From: an uncultured Paracoccaceae bacterium
GTDB lineage: Bacteria; Pseudomonadota; Alphaproteobacteria; Rhodobacterales; Rhodobacteraceae
Assembly: GCA_937883775.1 (NCBI GenBank)
Contig: CAKZXZ010000165.1
Location: 1-54,658, forward strand
Length of the DNA stretch: 54,658 nucleotides
Direction: 5' to 3'
A program made the position numbers and the translations under genes. Below are positions 53,269 through 54,658 of the stretch, in pieces. The notes below the pieces were generated by a model. It made no database searches. It was not told where the DNA came from and worked only from the letters and a program-made list of their open reading frames with translations. Positions within the stretch are counted from its first letter, which is position 1. The number at the start of each line of letters is the position of its first letter.

Positions 53269-53729
53269 CATTTTTGGGCGTCGTTGCATTTTTGTCATGA
53301 AAATAAGGTATCGCAACGGCTTGCCAGATTCGATTTCAGCTTTGTTTGAGTCAATAGCAAAGGTCGGTTGATCGGCTCCGGCGACGCTTGCTAGCAATAG
53401 TTATCGATTCACATCGTCCTTGGGGGGACATCACACCGGATCGCAGGATTGGCACCGCCAATCGTATATGCGGCGCGAAAGCAAACTGGCCAGCCGTTAT
53501 AAGCCAGTCCTTGATGCGCAGGCTCTGTATTTTCAGGGCAAAGGTGGCTGTCTTTACACCCGTTTGAGGTGACGAGCAGGGAAACCTGCCATTCAAAGAT
53601 ACCCTGTAACGTGGGGTAGCGTCTGAGCACTCTTGTTCAGAGCACAGGATATCTTTGTCTGATGTGAGCGTAAGGGAAACCATCTGCGCGTGGCAGATCT
53701 ATGCGGGACAGGAAAGGCTGAGGAACAGA
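53269..53729 (+). other. Hairpin-rich leader region of dnaA
   Basis: No credible gene is seen between the rpsT terminator and dnaA. The stretch holds five inverted repeats, all readable as RNA hairpins upstream of dnaA: GATTGGC-ACC-GCCAATC (53447-53463); ACTGGC/GCCAGT (53485-53508); GCAGG-GAAA-CCTGC (53576-53589); a 14-nt arm pair (53594-53607 with 53644-53657, one mismatch) enclosing TCTGA/TCAGA (53622-53641); and ATCTGC-GCGTG-GCAGAT (53682-53698). The last ends 31 nt before the ATG. No DnaA box close to TTATCCACA was found, so there is no sign of oriC here. No convincing promoter was found either. Confidence 0.6.
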
Positions 53730-54658
53730 ATGACTGACGAGAAGTGGGGACAGGTTCGGGTTAATCTGATTAAGACTGTAGGTCAGAACAATTACAGAAA
53801 TTGGATTGAGCCTTTGGAATTCTCGGCGTTGGATGATGGTATCGCCACATTCTTCGTTCCAACCAATTTTATGGGCAATTATGTGTCCCAGAACTTTGGC
53901 GATCAGATCCTGTACCAACTGACAACTGCCGGAGAAGCAGTTCAGCGTGTTGTGTTTCAAGTTCCCGCAAATCAGACGACAAGACCACAGCCCGCGAAAC
54001 CCGTTGCCGTTGCAAAGTCTGCCAAGAAGGAAGTGCCCGGCGCACCGTTAGATAAACGCTTCCGCTTTGAGACATTTGTCGTCGGAAAGCCCAATGAGCT
54101 GGCCCATGCTGCCGCCAAACGAGTTGCAGAAGGGGGCCCGGTCACGTTTAACCCGCTCTTTCTTTACGGTGGCGTTGGCCTTGGTAAAACGCACCTGATG
54201 CACGCCATCGCGCATGAGTTGCAAGAACGCAAACCCGAACTGAACGTGGTCTATCTGTCGGCGGAACAGTTCATGTATCGTTTCGTCCAGGCCTTGCGTG
54301 AAAAGCGCATGATGGATTTCAAATCCCTGTTCCGGTCGGTCGATGTCCTGATGGTCGACGACGTGCAATTCATTGCTGGAAAAGAAAGCACGCAAGAAGA
54401 ATTCTTCCACACATTCAACGCCTTGGTCGACCAGAACAAGCAAATCATCATCTCGGCTGATCGCGCACCCGGCGAGATTAAGGATATGGAAGATCGGATC
54501 AAATCGCGTCTGCAATGCGGTCTGGTCGTGGACCTGCACCCGACCGATTTTGAGCTGCGTCTAGGTGTCTTGCAGTCGAAAGTCGATCAATACAGTGCGC
54601 AATATCCGGGGCTTGAGCTTGATGATGGCGTGCTCGATTTCCTAGCGCATCGCATCTC
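53730..54658 (+). CDS. dnaA: Chromosomal replication initiator DnaA (5' part)
   Basis: The first 309 codons are present, and the frame runs off the window. Domain I (about 1-80, EKWGQVRVNLIKTVGQNNYR) and a short domain II linker precede the AAA+ domain III. Walker A is G147-GVGLGKT (to 154), Walker B is around D210-D211 in VLMVDDVQF, and FNALVDQNKQIIISADRAP follows as the sensor 1 region. The initiator-specific helix and the DNA-binding domain IV lie outside. The ATG follows GAGGAACAGA. Confidence 0.97.
   Translation, partial: MTDEKWGQVRVNLIKTVGQNNYRNWIEPLEFSALDDGIATFFVPTNFMGNYVSQNFGDQILYQLTTAGEAVQRVVFQVPANQTTRPQPAKPVAVAKSAKKEVPGAPLDKRFRFETFVVGKPNELAHAAAKRVAEGGPVTFNPLFLYGGVGLGKTHLMHAIAHELQERKPELNVVYLSAEQFMYRFVQALREKRMMDFKSLFRSVDVLMVDDVQFIAGKESTQEEFFHTFNALVDQNKQIIISADRAPGEIKDMEDRIKSRLQCGLVVDLHPTDFELRLGVLQSKVDQYSAQYPGLELDDGVLDFLAHRI

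Noticed and set aside
53269-53729. Chromosomal origin next to dnaA
   Set aside because: No sequence close to the DnaA box TTATCCACA and no AT-rich unwinding stretch was found. GANTC methylation sites (about three) are near chance frequency.
1-54658. CRISPR array or long tandem repeats
   Set aside because: No regularly spaced repeats were seen anywhere in the window. Repetition is limited to low-complexity coding stretches in mitofilin and FliK.

Overview
The window looks like chromosomal DNA of a roseobacter-type alphaproteobacterium (Rhodobacterales). This is judged from protein content and gene order, not from a database search. The markers are FlbT/FlaF flagellin control, a DUF1217 flagellar protein, a separate SltF-like flagellar transglycosylase, a hemD-mitofilin-hemY cluster, an imuA-imuB-dnaE2 mutagenesis operon behind an alphaproteobacterial GAAC-N7-GAAC SOS box, and the order ubiB-ubiE / mutM - enoyl-CoA hydratase - rpsT - dnaA. 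The DNA is almost fully coding. No insertion sequence, prophage, CRISPR array or plasmid gene was seen.

Region 1 (1-8.0 kb) is housekeeping. It holds the 3' end of ahcY, an extensin-like gene with an intrinsic terminator inside its first codons, a DUF2853 gene, and a candidate small RNA. A leftward operon tsaD-gpsA-yciI-EVE is divergent from a rightward hemD-mitofilin-hemY operon, which is followed by tRNA-Thr(CGT). Region 2 (8.0-12.3 kb) is a leftward RND efflux pump with its periplasmic adaptor. Region 3 (12.3-17.9 kb) is the SOS-controlled translesion operon imuA-imuB-dnaE2.

Region 4 (17.9-48.8 kb) is one compact flagellar supercluster. Its transcription units are flgEKLI (-), motB (-), fliF-fliH-fliN-fliP (-), fliL-DUF6468-like-motE-like-motA-690 aa periplasmic protein-sltF-flhA-fliR-flhB-coiled-coil gene (+), flgB-flgC-fliE-fliQ-flgF-flgG-flgA-flgH-fliL2 (-), fliI (+), fliC-flaF-flbT-DUF1217 (-), flgJ-flgN-like (-) and fliK-flgD (+). 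Together they encode the MS ring, the export gate and ATPase, rod, P and L rings, hook, hook-filament junction, flagellin, stator and flagellin regulators. fliG, fliM, fliO, fliD, fliS and the CtrA/CckA regulators are not here. Three flagellar control regions carry TTAA-N7-TTAA-like sites (7 of 8 bases), which suggests direct CtrA control. The cluster touches housekeeping genes at both ends: 0 nt from the dnaE2 stop, and a shared CTAG stop with ubiB.

Region 5 (48.8-54.7 kb) returns to housekeeping: ubiB and ubiE for ubiquinone, mutM, an enoyl-CoA hydratase, rpsT, a 513-nt gene-free stretch rich in hairpins, and the first 309 codons of dnaA, which runs off the window.

The best leads for something undescribed are the dnaA leader with its chain of five hairpins, the small-RNA candidate at about 1504-1598 with mutually exclusive pairings, the 690-residue periplasmic helical-repeat protein embedded in the stator operon, and the terminator inside the start of the gene after ahcY.
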